Shown here one piece after another: positions 17,630 through 26,445 of a stretch of 42,220 nucleotides of DNA. The notes below the pieces were generated by a model. That model saw only the letters and a program-made list of their open reading frames with translations, searched no databases and was not told the origin of the DNA. The translations under genes were made by a program, and so were the position numbers. The stretch is from positions 1-42,220 of the forward strand of contig JANXOV010000018.1 of NCBI GenBank assembly GCA_025357635.1. The letters are read 5' to 3'. Position 1 is the first letter of the stretch, and each line of letters begins with the position of its first letter. Origin of the DNA: Pseudomonadota bacterium (GTDB taxonomy: Bacteria > Pseudomonadota > Gammaproteobacteria > Steroidobacterales > Steroidobacteraceae).

Positions 17630-18394
17630 ATGCAGATAAATGGAATATCGGCAGTCGTGACCGGCGGGGGATCGGGACTCGGAAAAGCGACGGTCGCGAA
17701 GTTGCTGGCGCTGGGCGCCAGGGTCGTGATTGCGGACCTGAAGGACTCGAACGCAGCGCAGACGGCGGAACAGATGGGCACCGCCTGCCGTTTCGTTGCG
17801 GCGGATGTCACCTCGGAGGCGGACATGCTGCGGGTGATTTCAGTGGCGCAGGAATGGGCTCCGTTGCGGGCTACTGTGCATTGTGCCGGCCGCGGTGGGC
17901 CGGTGCGGGTTGTCGATAAGAACGGCGAGCCTGGGTCACTTGAGCAATATGAGTCGGTGGTGCGGGTCAACCTGATCGGCAGCTTCAACGTATTGCGCCT
18001 CGCGGCGGCGGCCATGGCCAAGGGCGAGGAAATCGAGCAGGAGCGCGGGGTCATTGTACTGACGTCGTCGGTGGCGGCATGGGAAGGGCAGATCGGACAA
18101 ATTCCCTATGCGTCCGCCAAGGCAGGCATCGTAGGGATGACCCTGGTCGCCGCCCGGGATCTGGCCAGCCGCAAGATCCGGGTGTGCACCATTGCGCCGG
18201 GAGTCTTCGATACGCCGATACTCGCGCGGGTTGGCGCAGAGGTTCGTGAGGCGCTCGCCAAGTCTGTGCCGCACCCCGCGCGGCTCGGACGGCCGGAGGA
18301 ATTTGCAATGCTGGCAGCGCATATCATCGAGAATCCGATGCTCAATGGCGAAACGATTCGTCTCGATGGTGCGATCCGCATGGCGCCGCGTTAG
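17630..18394 (+). CDS. short-chain dehydrogenase, 3-hydroxyacyl-CoA dehydrogenase type II-like
   Basis: A 254-residue SDR. TGGGSGLG is at residues 11-18, IADLKD gives an NAD-preferring aspartate, S147 lies in LTSSVAAWEGQ, and Y160 and K164 are in YASAKAG. The region CTIAPGVFDTPI and the absence of a separate hydratase domain resemble human HSD10, a 3-hydroxyacyl-CoA and steroid dehydrogenase. The open frame extends upstream into the thiolase; the ATG at 17630, with GGGGA upstream and 13 bases after the thiolase stop, is the likely start. It probably makes the 3-ketoacyl-CoA used by the adjacent thiolase. Confidence 0.92.
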   Translation: MQINGISAVVTGGGSGLGKATVAKLLALGARVVIADLKDSNAAQTAEQMGTACRFVAADVTSEADMLRVISVAQEWAPLRATVHCAGRGGPVRVVDKNGEPGSLEQYESVVRVNLIGSFNVLRLAAAAMAKGEEIEQERGVIVLTSSVAAWEGQIGQIPYASAKAGIVGMTLVAARDLASRKIRVCTIAPGVFDTPILARVGAEVREALAKSVPHPARLGRPEEFAMLAAHIIENPMLNGETIRLDGAIRMAPR

Positions 18395-18434
18395 GATGGC
18401 GCGCGCGATTTACCAAAACACGTAGAGAAATTGT

Positions 18435-19415
18435 ATGTACGTCGATCCGCCGGATAGCGCCACCTTGTTGTCCATCTACCGCAAGATGGTGCAAATCAAG
18501 CTCAATGATGACCGGATCATCGCGATGATGAAGGCCGGGAAATTGCAGATGCCGTACTATTCGGCGCGCGGTCAGGAATGCATACCGGCCGCGATCAGTG
18601 TGCTGCTGACGCATGCAGACTATTTGGTCACGATCTATCGTGGCATCCACGACATGCTTGCCAAGGGCGTTCCGGCCAAATTGATTTGGGCGGAGCTGGC
18701 CGGTCGCAGCACCGGTGCCTGCAAGGGTAAAGGAGGTCCGATGCACGTGACCCACCCCGAGAGTGGATGCATGGTCACGACGGGTGTCGTGGGTGCCGGC
18801 ATGCCGATCGGTTGTGGACTTGCATTGGCCGCGCAATTGCGGGGTGAGTCGCGGGTGACCATGACGAATTTTGGGGACGGGGCGTCCAACATCGGAGCGT
18901 TCCACGAGTCGTTGAACCTGGCGTCCGTGTGGAAGTTGCCGGTTATTTTCGTGTGCCAGAACAATCGCTATGCAGAACACACCTCGCTTGCGAAAGGTAC
19001 GTCGATCGAGCGGATATCGGATCGTGCGCGCAGCTACAACATCCCGGGAATTCATGTCGACGGCAATGACCCGGTCGCTGTGTACCATGCGGCGAAGGTC
19101 GCTATCGGGCGCGCTCGCAGTGGCGGAGGTCCCACGCTGATTGAAGCGATGACCTTTCGGTTCAACGGACACTTGATCGGTGATCCGGGTGAGTACATTC
19201 CCAAAGCCGAGTACGCCGCGGCGGTGTCGGCGGATCCCTATCCGAAGTACCGAGAGTGGCTATCTTCGCAGGGACACGCCAGCGCTGCTCAATTGGATGC
19301 TGTGGAAGCCGAGGAGGCCGCGGCCCTTGAAGCCGCCGTCAAGTTTGCGTTCGACAGTCCCCTGACCGACGCATCTGAAATCAAGCGGGACGTATTCGCG
19401 GACGCGGCAGCATGA
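18435..19415 (+). CDS. 2-oxo acid dehydrogenase E1 component, alpha subunit
   Basis: A 326-residue E1 alpha subunit of the pyruvate/acetoin/branched-chain 2-oxo acid dehydrogenase type. The thiamine diphosphate motif is seen as GDG at 147-149 with NN at 176-177. YSARGQECIPAAI, RGIHDMLAKG and GGPMHV are standard family stretches, the last forming part of the phosphorylation-loop region. It would decarboxylate a 2-oxo acid and pass the acyl group to a lipoyl domain. It starts 40 bases after the SDR and is followed by the beta subunit. The substrate is unknown. Confidence 0.92.
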   Translation: MYVDPPDSATLLSIYRKMVQIKLNDDRIIAMMKAGKLQMPYYSARGQECIPAAISVLLTHADYLVTIYRGIHDMLAKGVPAKLIWAELAGRSTGACKGKGGPMHVTHPESGCMVTTGVVGAGMPIGCGLALAAQLRGESRVTMTNFGDGASNIGAFHESLNLASVWKLPVIFVCQNNRYAEHTSLAKGTSIERISDRARSYNIPGIHVDGNDPVAVYHAAKVAIGRARSGGGPTLIEAMTFRFNGHLIGDPGEYIPKAEYAAAVSADPYPKYREWLSSQGHASAAQLDAVEAEEAAALEAAVKFAFDSPLTDASEIKRDVFADAAA

Positions 19416-19424
19416 GTAAACACC

Positions 19425-20405
19425 ATGAGTGAGCAGATCAACACCATACAGGCGCTGAATTGGGCGCTGGACGATGCCATGGCAGCCGACACCAACGTAG
19501 TGCTGTTCGGGGAAGAATTGGCCGATGGCGAAGGAGGTGGCGTCATGAAAGTGACGGCCGGCTTGTCGACCAAGTATGGCGCGCGGGTGCGATCGACGCC
19601 GATATCGGAGATGGGGTTCACCGGTGCCGCAGTGGGAGCGGCGGTCGCGGGTTTGCGCCCCGTGATCGAGATCATGTTGATGAACTTCGTGGCGGTGTGC
19701 ATGGATCAGATCACCAACCATGCCGCCAAGCTGCGATTCATGTCGGGTGGGCAGACGCATGTGCCGATGGTGATCCGGACCATGACCGGCAGTGGCTTTC
19801 AAACCGCCGGTCAGCACTCGGATTTTCTGGAGGCTTGGTTCTGCCACACGCCGGGCATCAAAGTGGTGATGCCCTCGAACCCGGCGGATGCTTACGGTTT
19901 GTTGCGCGCGTCGATCGATGATGAGGATCCGGTGCTGTTCATCGAGCATTTTCCGAGTTACTGGAATCCTGGAGAGGCGCCGAAACGGGGCGTTTCCATC
20001 CCGTTGGGGAAAGCCCGCCGCGTCCAGGCCGGCTCTGATGTGACGTTGATTGGCTATAGCCGCTCGATGCTCGACATCCCCGTGGTGGCCAAAAAACTGG
20101 AGGCGGCCGGTGTCAGCTGCGAGATCATCGATTTGCGCACGGTGAGTCCTTTGGACATGGAGACAATTCTTACCTCGGTGAAGAAGACCGGGCGGGCGGT
20201 GGTCGTGCACGAGGCGGTTCGATCCTTCGGCGTGGGCGCGGAAATTTCTGCGCGTATTCACGAGTCGTTGTTCCGCGAACTCAAGGCACCCGTTGAGCGG
20301 GTTGCGAGCCAGGACTGTCCAGTGCCGTTCGCCAAGCAGTTGGAGACGGCGTTCTTGTACAGCCATGCCGATATCGAGGCGGCAGTGCGGCGCACACTCG
20401 CATGA
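19425..20405 (+). CDS. 2-oxo acid dehydrogenase E1 component, beta subunit
   Basis: A 326-residue E1 beta subunit with the expected order: ALDDAMAADTNVVLFGEEL at the N-terminus (thiamine-contact glutamate), TPISEMGFTGAAVGAAVAG, AGQHSDFLEAWFCHTPG (active-site histidine region), then the C-terminal transketolase domain with IDLRTVSPLDMETI and VVVHEAVRSFGVGAE. It starts 9 bases after the alpha subunit and overlaps the lipoyl-domain gene by four bases (ATGA). With the alpha subunit it forms the alpha2beta2 decarboxylase. Confidence 0.93.
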   Translation: MSEQINTIQALNWALDDAMAADTNVVLFGEELADGEGGGVMKVTAGLSTKYGARVRSTPISEMGFTGAAVGAAVAGLRPVIEIMLMNFVAVCMDQITNHAAKLRFMSGGQTHVPMVIRTMTGSGFQTAGQHSDFLEAWFCHTPGIKVVMPSNPADAYGLLRASIDDEDPVLFIEHFPSYWNPGEAPKRGVSIPLGKARRVQAGSDVTLIGYSRSMLDIPVVAKKLEAAGVSCEIIDLRTVSPLDMETILTSVKKTGRAVVVHEAVRSFGVGAEISARIHESLFRELKAPVERVASQDCPVPFAKQLETAFLYSHADIEAAVRRTLA

Positions 20406-20632
20406 GTGCCGAGATCCTGTTGCCGAAATTGGGATTTGCGATGAACGAGGGATTGTTGTCGCAATGGCTGGTCACCGACGGCGCAGCGGTGATTCAGGGG
20501 CAACCCTTGTATGCATTGGAAAGCGACAAGGCGATCGAAGAGATCGCGGCGCCGGTTTCCGGCACTCTAAAGATTCTCCAGCCGGCCGGTGCTACTTATC
20601 AGGTGGGCGCCGTCCTGGGAGAAATTCTATAG
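20402..20632 (+). CDS. stand-alone lipoyl-domain protein
   Basis: A 76-residue protein that consists of one lipoyl domain and nothing else. It opens with ILLPKLGFAMNEG, the lysine to be lipoylated is K43 in ESDKAIEEI, and VSGTLKIL completes the hammerhead repeat. The acyltransferase (E2) catalytic domain and the E1/E3-binding domain normally fused to it are absent: the frame stops cleanly and the next gene is on the other strand. It overlaps E1 beta by four bases, so it belongs to the complex. It may accept the acyl group from E1 and deliver it to an E2 or another acceptor encoded elsewhere. E3 is also missing from the window. Confidence 0.9.
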   Translation: MSAEILLPKLGFAMNEGLLSQWLVTDGAAVIQGQPLYALESDKAIEEIAAPVSGTLKILQPAGATYQVGAVLGEIL

Positions 20633-20672
20633 TGCGATTCATCATTTCTTGTTGGATCGACCGGGAATCGTT

Positions 20673-22196
20673 TCAGGCCATGTGGCGGATCAATTGCTGG
20701 GCGCACATGTATCCCGGGGTCCCCGCGATCGATCCGCAGGGATAGGCCGCTGCTCCACAGTACGAAACGTTTGACCACGAACCAAACTGGTAAAACTGCT
20801 GCGCAGGGTCCGCTGAGAACTGGCGCTCGAAGAATGTCTGCCCGCCGGTCAGCACCGTGTGGTCAATATTGCCGCCGGGAAAGAGAAACAACTGCTGTAA
20901 GTCCCTCGGAGCCAGCAAACGGGCCCAGGCACAGTCCTGCGGATTGGCGATGAGCGACATCACCTTGGCCTTCACGGCGGCCTCAACTTCCGGCAGCGCT
21001 TCGCCGCGCTGGTTCAACGCCATGTTCTTGAAGAACACGGCCAGCCGGTCAAAGGGCTCAACCATCCCCATCTGGCGCATCGAGGCGCCTTCACAATAGA
21101 TCTGGATGAAGCCTGGAGAATAATCGGTTTCCCCGGATGTCACTCGCAGGGTTGAACGTTCAAAGTCGGCGATGGATTCCACTGAGAATATGAAACGGAA
21201 CACCGTGTCACCGGCAGGATGGTCGGAGGCTTCTTTCCAGCGAACCGGCTTACGGAAAAACAGATTCAGCTTGCCACTGGTGCCCAGCGTGCGTTTTCCT
21301 TCGACCTTGTGCACCATCCCGCTGTCGCCCGTGAGCCTTGCCGCGGACAGAGGATCCGTGGCAAACACCAGGTGGTCGAAGGCAACCGCGTGGCCCTGTC
21401 CCGCCTGTTGATAGTGCAATGTCCCGCGCCCGGGGTCCACGCCCTCAACCTTGCAGCCAAGGCGAACATCCACACCCCGCTCACGGTTGATCTGTGCCAG
21501 TTCTTCCGTGATTCTCCAGATGCCTTCCTTAACGAAGCCATAGTAACCGCCGAAAATCGAACCCGAATCCATCAGCGGCATGGTGAACGCGGAATACGGT
21601 TCCTGCAGGCTGACCGGTCCGCTTTCGGTCACCGTCATGGCCATGTAGATTTTGCTGCGCTCTGCCGTGAAGTAATGATCAAGCAGGTCTGCAGCGCTGC
21701 CGGTGATCCACAGCCTGGTCAAGGCGTCGCCCAGGCGCAGTTTTGCTTCGTCAAGGCTTGGCGGAACCGCCGCTCGGTAACCCTCTTGCAGGTAGTCGAC
21801 CACTTTCGCCTCATCGGCACGAAAGCCCTCGGCATCCCCACGTTCGCCCCATTTATCCGCCAGTTCCCGCTGCAACTGAGCGGGATCACGATAAATCCAG
21901 GCGCTGGTGCTCGCATCAGGAAAATGCACCCGCTTTGCCTGCTCCGGGACATAGGTCTGCAGGCGATCCGCCAGGCCCGTTTCCTGGAAAATAAAATCCT
22001 GCATCAGACCCAGTACAGAGGCACCGAGGGCATATTTGTGGGAATGCCCCTCCACCGTTGCCACCTCTGAAATGCAGGCTCCGCCCACCTGCGCCGCGCG
22101 CTCGATGAGTGTCACGCCAAGACCGGCGCGACGCAGATAATGGGCTGCGATCAACCCGTTGATTCCAGCGCCAACCACAACAACGTTCTTGTTCAC
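20673..22196 (-). CDS. FAD-dependent oxidoreductase, amine-oxidase/carotenoid-desaturase superfamily
   Basis: A 507-residue flavoprotein. The N-terminus VVVVGAGINGLIAAHYL is the FAD-binding GxGxxG fold, with ERAAQVGGACISE completing the dinucleotide site. The C-terminal GAAAYPCGSIAGTPGYMCAQQL is the second FAD motif typical of phytoene-desaturase-like proteins. It starts at GTG with GGAG 8 bases upstream. It has no signal peptide. The real substrate is unknown, because this superfamily covers desaturases, isomerases and saturases. It converges on the lipoyl gene (40 bases apart) and follows a serine hydrolase by 42 bases on the same strand. Confidence 0.88.
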   Translation of the reverse strand: MNKNVVVVGAGINGLIAAHYLRRAGLGVTLIERAAQVGGACISEVATVEGHSHKYALGASVLGLMQDFIFQETGLADRLQTYVPEQAKRVHFPDASTSAWIYRDPAQLQRELADKWGERGDAEGFRADEAKVVDYLQEGYRAAVPPSLDEAKLRLGDALTRLWITGSAADLLDHYFTAERSKIYMAMTVTESGPVSLQEPYSAFTMPLMDSGSIFGGYYGFVKEGIWRITEELAQINRERGVDVRLGCKVEGVDPGRGTLHYQQAGQGHAVAFDHLVFATDPLSAARLTGDSGMVHKVEGKRTLGTSGKLNLFFRKPVRWKEASDHPAGDTVFRFIFSVESIADFERSTLRVTSGETDYSPGFIQIYCEGASMRQMGMVEPFDRLAVFFKNMALNQRGEALPEVEAAVKAKVMSLIANPQDCAWARLLAPRDLQQLFLFPGGNIDHTVLTGGQTFFERQFSADPAQQFYQFGSWSNVSYCGAAAYPCGSIAGTPGYMCAQQLIRHMA

Positions 22197-22238
22197 AAAC
22201 TTGACTCCAAGGTATTGTCGGACGCAAATGATTCCGAG

Positions 22239-23669
22239 TCAGTCGGGTTCGCTGATGTCGAGATCTGAAGCACGGCCCTGCGGATCCACGGTGTACGCCA
22301 CAACGCGCTGACCCTTGGCAAAGGCGGCGAGATATTCCGAGTATTCATCGTCCCCCAGAGTCCGGCGCGCAACGAGAGCCAGGCTCTTCAGGTCGCCCAG
22401 TTCCGCAAGAGTGCTGCGGTACTGCGCTGCGACATCCGGCGCAAAGCCGCCGCGTACATGCGGCAGATCCGCTGCCGTCAATCCTTCCGCACGTCCGACC
22501 CGCAGCAGTCGCTCCAACTCCACGCGCCGCGCGGGCTCCGAGTCGGCAATCGGCGTTCGTATCGGCAGGGGGAGTCTGTCGCTGAGTACGGCAGCGACGC
22601 GTCGTGCGATGCGTACCGGATCGCCTTGCGCCAGATTGGTGAGCACGATGATGCTGAGATCGTCACCCAGATAGCGCGAAATGTAGGTTGCGAAACCCTG
22701 CGAGCCGCCACTGTGGGACTGCACCGTCTGACCGGCGAACTCCTCTACACTCCAGCCGAAGCCGTACGGGTAGGTCCTGCCGCTGTTCAGGCGCACCGGG
22801 GCGAACACGGAGCGCCAGGATTCGGCGGAAAGTATCTTGCCTTCGCGTAGGCCGCGATCCCAGGCAATCATGTCGCTGATAGACAGATACAAGGACCCGT
22901 CAGCGGTTTTGTTGTTCTCCGGCGCGATCCATTCTTGGTTGGCGAGAAGGCCCTTGCGTAATCGATACCCGGCGGCGCGATGCATGATGATGTCCGCGTC
23001 GTCTATTTCGCGCGCGCTCTTCATGCCGAGCGGACGAAAGACTCGCTCACCGAGCACGTCGCTGTAATGGCGCCCATCCACGCGTCCGATGATTGCGCCG
23101 AGCAGCAGATAGCCTGGGTTGCTGTAGCTGTACCGCGCGCCGGGTGGGAATTCCAGCTTTGACGCGCAGACCATCTGAACCAACTCCTTCTCGGTGTAGG
23201 AGCGGCGGCTGTCGGCGGGCAAGACCTCCGTCCTGTAGTCGGGAATCCCCGCGGTATGCGTGAGCAGGTGGCGTATCCGGATCGCACTCCATTCCGGCGG
23301 CGCTTCAGGCAGATATCGGGTCACAGGATCGTCCAGCGACAGGCGCCCGTCTTCCACCAACAGCATCACCGCCGCAGCCGTGAACTGCTTGCCGACGGAG
23401 GCGGATTGAAAAACCGTATCGACAGTCACCGGCGCGCTGTGCTCGATGTTTGCATAGCCGTAGCCTCGGGCGAGCACCACTTTGCCGCGATCGACGATCG
23501 CGATCGCGAGACCCGGGATTTGCTCGATGCGCATCTCGGCGCGCACCACTGCATCGGCGCGCGCGAGCCTTGCCGTATGCGACGCCTCGGGACGGGCTCC
23601 TGCGAGACTTGTATACGCAAGCGCGAAGGTTACCCATAAGGCACGTACGGAGACTGTCTTTGATGTCAT
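22239..23669 (-). CDS. secreted serine hydrolase, beta-lactamase/DD-peptidase-like
   Basis: A 476-residue protein with a signal peptide (about residues 1-26). The class C beta-lactamase/esterase catalytic set is present: S91-V-G-K94, YSN at 182-184 and HSGG at about 325 in place of KTG. A further 100-residue C-terminal region follows the catalytic domain and ends in a short repeat-like domain of unknown role. Proteins of this group act as esterases, peptidases or transpeptidase-like enzymes in the periplasm. It probably heads a unit with the FAD oxidoreductase. No function in antibiotic resistance should be assumed. Confidence 0.9.
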   Translation of the reverse strand: MTSKTVSVRALWVTFALAYTSLAGARPEASHTARLARADAVVRAEMRIEQIPGLAIAIVDRGKVVLARGYGYANIEHSAPVTVDTVFQSASVGKQFTAAAVMLLVEDGRLSLDDPVTRYLPEAPPEWSAIRIRHLLTHTAGIPDYRTEVLPADSRRSYTEKELVQMVCASKLEFPPGARYSYSNPGYLLLGAIIGRVDGRHYSDVLGERVFRPLGMKSAREIDDADIIMHRAAGYRLRKGLLANQEWIAPENNKTADGSLYLSISDMIAWDRGLREGKILSAESWRSVFAPVRLNSGRTYPYGFGWSVEEFAGQTVQSHSGGSQGFATYISRYLGDDLSIIVLTNLAQGDPVRIARRVAAVLSDRLPLPIRTPIADSEPARRVELERLLRVGRAEGLTAADLPHVRGGFAPDVAAQYRSTLAELGDLKSLALVARRTLGDDEYSEYLAAFAKGQRVVAYTVDPQGRASDLDISEPD

Positions 23670-23999
23670 GCGGGTAATCTTATTAGACGCCTGTTCGAGT
23701 TGTAATTATACTCAGTGAAAACCTTGCAACGTGAAGTTCCTGCAGGCGGCGGCATTGCTCAGCAATCCCATCAACATTCGTTATTCAACCGATTCGCGCA
23801 ATATGACGTGTGGTCGCTGCACAATCAGGCGCGATACTGCGTCGTCCCGGCGCAGGGCAGGGTGCTGATCAAATATGCCAACAAAGACTGCCTGAATGCC
23901 GCGCCCACGCCGCTCTTGATCGCATAACTCATGCATTCCTTCGTTCTGGCGCCCGGCATTCTCATTGACCCCCGTCGATCTGCTGCGTAGCCTGTCACA
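23670..23999. other. intergenic region, no gene recognised
   Basis: This 330-base stretch lies between the divergent serine hydrolase and Rieske genes. Open frames in it look non-coding. ATTGC/GCAAT forms a short stem around 23754-23766, too small to interpret. It must hold the two promoters, but I could not place them. No riboswitch consensus such as the B12 box is visible here. Confidence 0.5.
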
Positions 24000-25208
24000 A
24001 TGCATATCGGTAAAAAGGTGCAGGCGCTTCTCGACAAATCTCCGCCCGGCTACACGCTGGCGCAGGAGTTTTATGCCGATCCGGAAATTTTCGCATTCGA
24101 CATAGACGCCATCTTCAACCGCGCCTGGCATTTCGTCGGGATCGCGGCCGAGGTCGCTGACCCGGGAACTTATCTTGCATTTTCGATCGGGCGAAATGCG
24201 GCCTTTGTCGTTCGAGGTCGCGACGGACTGCTGCGGGGCTTTCACAACTCATGCCGGCACCGAGGGTCGCGAATCTGCGCCGATGGACACGGGCGCAGCG
24301 CACGGCTCATCTGCCCCTATCATAAGTGGACCTATGACTTGGACGGGCGACTCCTGGCCGCACCGAAAATGGCCTCCGACTTCAACAGTGGCGAATACGG
24401 ATTGTCGCCGATTCGCGTCGAAGTGCTGGCTGGGTGCGTGTATGTCTCGCTTGCGCCAGATCCATTGGACTTCGGCGATTTCCGCGCTGCGGTGGAACCG
24501 CGTTTGCTGCCGTATCGGCTGGCCGAAGCCAAGGTCGCGTTTCGAAGCAGTTTGATTGAAAAGGCAAACTGGAAATTGGCGATGGAGAACGCACGGGAGT
24601 GCTATCACTGCGCTGCGTCGCATCCGGAACTGCGGATCTCCTATCCCGTCTCGCATGGCATTGCCGTGTCCGACGAGCAACGCGCGCACGAAGAGGCGTT
24701 CGCGCAGCGAATGAGGTCATTGGGCGTGCCAACGACGCCGGCGAACGGTGAGTGGTGGCACGTGGAGCGATACGCGCTGAATCCGGGAATGGAAAGCATC
24801 TCTCGGGATGGACGGCCCGTTGTGGCTCGCCGGCTCATTGCAAGTCAGGAGCCGCAGATCGGTGGGTTCTGGTGGGCGCTGCAACCGAACTCGTTCTGCC
24901 ACGCATTGGCGGATTACGCATTTGTTTTCTCGGTCGTGCCACTCGGCCCAGAAGAAACCCGGATCGATTCGACTTGGCTGGTTCACAAGGATGCGGTCGA
25001 GGGCGTCGACTACACCGTTGAGAGCATCACTGAAACCTGGACCAGCACCAATCTGCAGGACAGGGAACTGGCGGAGAACAACCAGCGGGGCGTGAACAGC
25101 ATCGGATATCGTCCAGGACCTTATTCGACAGAAGAAGACTTTGTCGTCCGCTTTGGAAACTGGTACCGCTCCACCGCGTATGCGGCGGCGAAAGCGCTGG
25201 TCCGGTAG
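24000..25208 (+). CDS. Rieske non-haem iron oxygenase (CntA/GbcA-like architecture)
   Basis: A 402-residue oxygenase subunit. Rieske ligands are C85, H87 (CRHRG) and C105, H108 (CPYHKW). The mononuclear site is ENARECYHCAASHPEL, with E200, H203 and H208, and the third ligand is likely the aspartate in NLQDRELAENN. The glutamate at position 200 replaces the usual bridging aspartate, as described for carnitine monooxygenase CntA. The ATG has no visible ribosome site. It converges with another Rieske gene, the two stops being 37 bases apart. No electron-transfer partner is encoded nearby. Such enzymes often demethylate or cleave N- or O-linked groups; the actual substrate is unknown. Confidence 0.93.
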   Translation: MHIGKKVQALLDKSPPGYTLAQEFYADPEIFAFDIDAIFNRAWHFVGIAAEVADPGTYLAFSIGRNAAFVVRGRDGLLRGFHNSCRHRGSRICADGHGRSARLICPYHKWTYDLDGRLLAAPKMASDFNSGEYGLSPIRVEVLAGCVYVSLAPDPLDFGDFRAAVEPRLLPYRLAEAKVAFRSSLIEKANWKLAMENARECYHCAASHPELRISYPVSHGIAVSDEQRAHEEAFAQRMRSLGVPTTPANGEWWHVERYALNPGMESISRDGRPVVARRLIASQEPQIGGFWWALQPNSFCHALADYAFVFSVVPLGPEETRIDSTWLVHKDAVEGVDYTVESITETWTSTNLQDRELAENNQRGVNSIGYRPGPYSTEEDFVVRFGNWYRSTAYAAAKALVR

Positions 25209-25245
25209 ACTGGTGCGGGCGCGATGAAGGCGCAAGCAGCCTCGC

Positions 25246-26445
25246 TTAAGGGGCGGCTCTGGACATCTCCTCCAAGTACCATCCGATGAACCGCAGTTCG
25301 TTCCGCTCCATTGGAGCGATCGGCCCCGGCACAAAATAATGCGAGCGGACGCCGCGTGCGGTGTGCTCGATGATTTTTTTGTCCTGCGCCGTTGTGACCC
25401 GCCACAGCCAGGTCAGCCTGGCTAAGTCGTAGTCACGGCCTTCGACGGCGTCGCCGCGCACCAGCCAGATCAGTTCCATTTCGCAGGTGCCGACAGTTTG
25501 CGGAATGAAGCGGTAGATCAATCCGTGATCGGGATAGCAAATCAGGAAAGTGGTGCCTCCCAGATGAATCGATGTAACCCCGCCGTCGTAGGCCGTAAAG
25601 CCGCCCATCAGCGGCGCCACCGGTTTGCCATCTTCGCTGCCGGTCTCGGCACCGTCAAAAAGCGCATAACGAAAAGTGTCGATCGCCTCCTGGCCGGCCG
25701 CTGAATGCTGCCAATGATCACCGCTGATGATGTGGACGCCAAGTGCGCTGGTGCGCGCCTCCATCGACAGGTTCAGCTTCTCGATCGTCTCGGACGGTTG
25801 CTTCAACGAGTGCGTCTTGGAGTACTCCGGATGAGCCGGCCCACAGTGGTAGCACTCGACGTAATTCTCGATGGCCAGCTTCCAGTTGGCTGAGAACGAA
25901 TATGTTTCGCGGTGCGCCACTTTCGCATCGGCCCAGCCATACTGACCACAACTGGAGCGCAGCGATCGCTCGACCGGCTCGAAATCGAGCGGCTTGTCGG
26001 CAAATGAAATGAACACCAGCCCCGCCGCGACGCGCACGTGCAGTTTCTTCAGACCATGCTGCGAGCGATCGAAGTCCTTGGGCATCATGCGCCCGGCGCG
26101 CAGCGAGCCATCGTTCGTGTACGTCCAGGCGTGATAGGGGCAGACGAAGGCCGTTGCATTGCCCTTCTGAACCGTGCAGACCTCCGCACCGCGATGCCGG
26201 CAAACGTTCAACATTGCGTGAATCGTGCCGTCGGCGACACGCGTCAGGATGACCGCTTCATCGCCCAGCCGGAACAATTCGAAGTCACCGGCATTTGGAA
26301 TGACGCTCGCATGCGTGAGGCAGTGCCAGTGCCGCCGGAACACGCGCTCCATGTCTCGCTCGAAGATCTCCGGATTCATGTAGAAGGGCCTGACAAGCCC
26401 ATGGCCGGCTCGATGCGCGGCAATCAATTGGTCGAAGGTTCTCAT
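25246..26445 (-). CDS. Rieske non-haem iron oxygenase downstream of a cobalamin riboswitch
   Basis: A 399-residue oxygenase. Rieske ligands are C82, H84 (CRHRG) and C102, H105 (CPYHAW). The mononuclear site is ENYVECYHCGPAHPEY, with E197, H200 and H205, again with glutamate instead of the bridging aspartate. A late TTAQDKKIIEHTARG holds the likely third carboxylate. The frame is open to 26475, but the ATG at 26445 overlaps the stop of the upstream small gene as ATGA, so it is chosen as the start and translation is coupled. Together with that small gene it forms a unit whose leader carries a cobalamin riboswitch, so its expression is predicted to fall when B12 is plentiful. It resembles quaternary-amine demethylases in its motif set, but the substrate is unknown. 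Confidence 0.94.
   Translation of the reverse strand: MRTFDQLIAAHRAGHGLVRPFYMNPEIFERDMERVFRRHWHCLTHASVIPNAGDFELFRLGDEAVILTRVADGTIHAMLNVCRHRGAEVCTVQKGNATAFVCPYHAWTYTNDGSLRAGRMMPKDFDRSQHGLKKLHVRVAAGLVFISFADKPLDFEPVERSLRSSCGQYGWADAKVAHRETYSFSANWKLAIENYVECYHCGPAHPEYSKTHSLKQPSETIEKLNLSMEARTSALGVHIISGDHWQHSAAGQEAIDTFRYALFDGAETGSEDGKPVAPLMGGFTAYDGGVTSIHLGGTTFLICYPDHGLIYRFIPQTVGTCEMELIWLVRGDAVEGRDYDLARLTWLWRVTTAQDKKIIEHTARGVRSHYFVPGPIAPMERNELRFIGWYLEEMSRAAP

Noticed and set aside
23715-23927. 70-codon frame in the 23670-23999 gap
   Set aside because: No ribosome site, no domain, and unlike neighbouring coding sequence.
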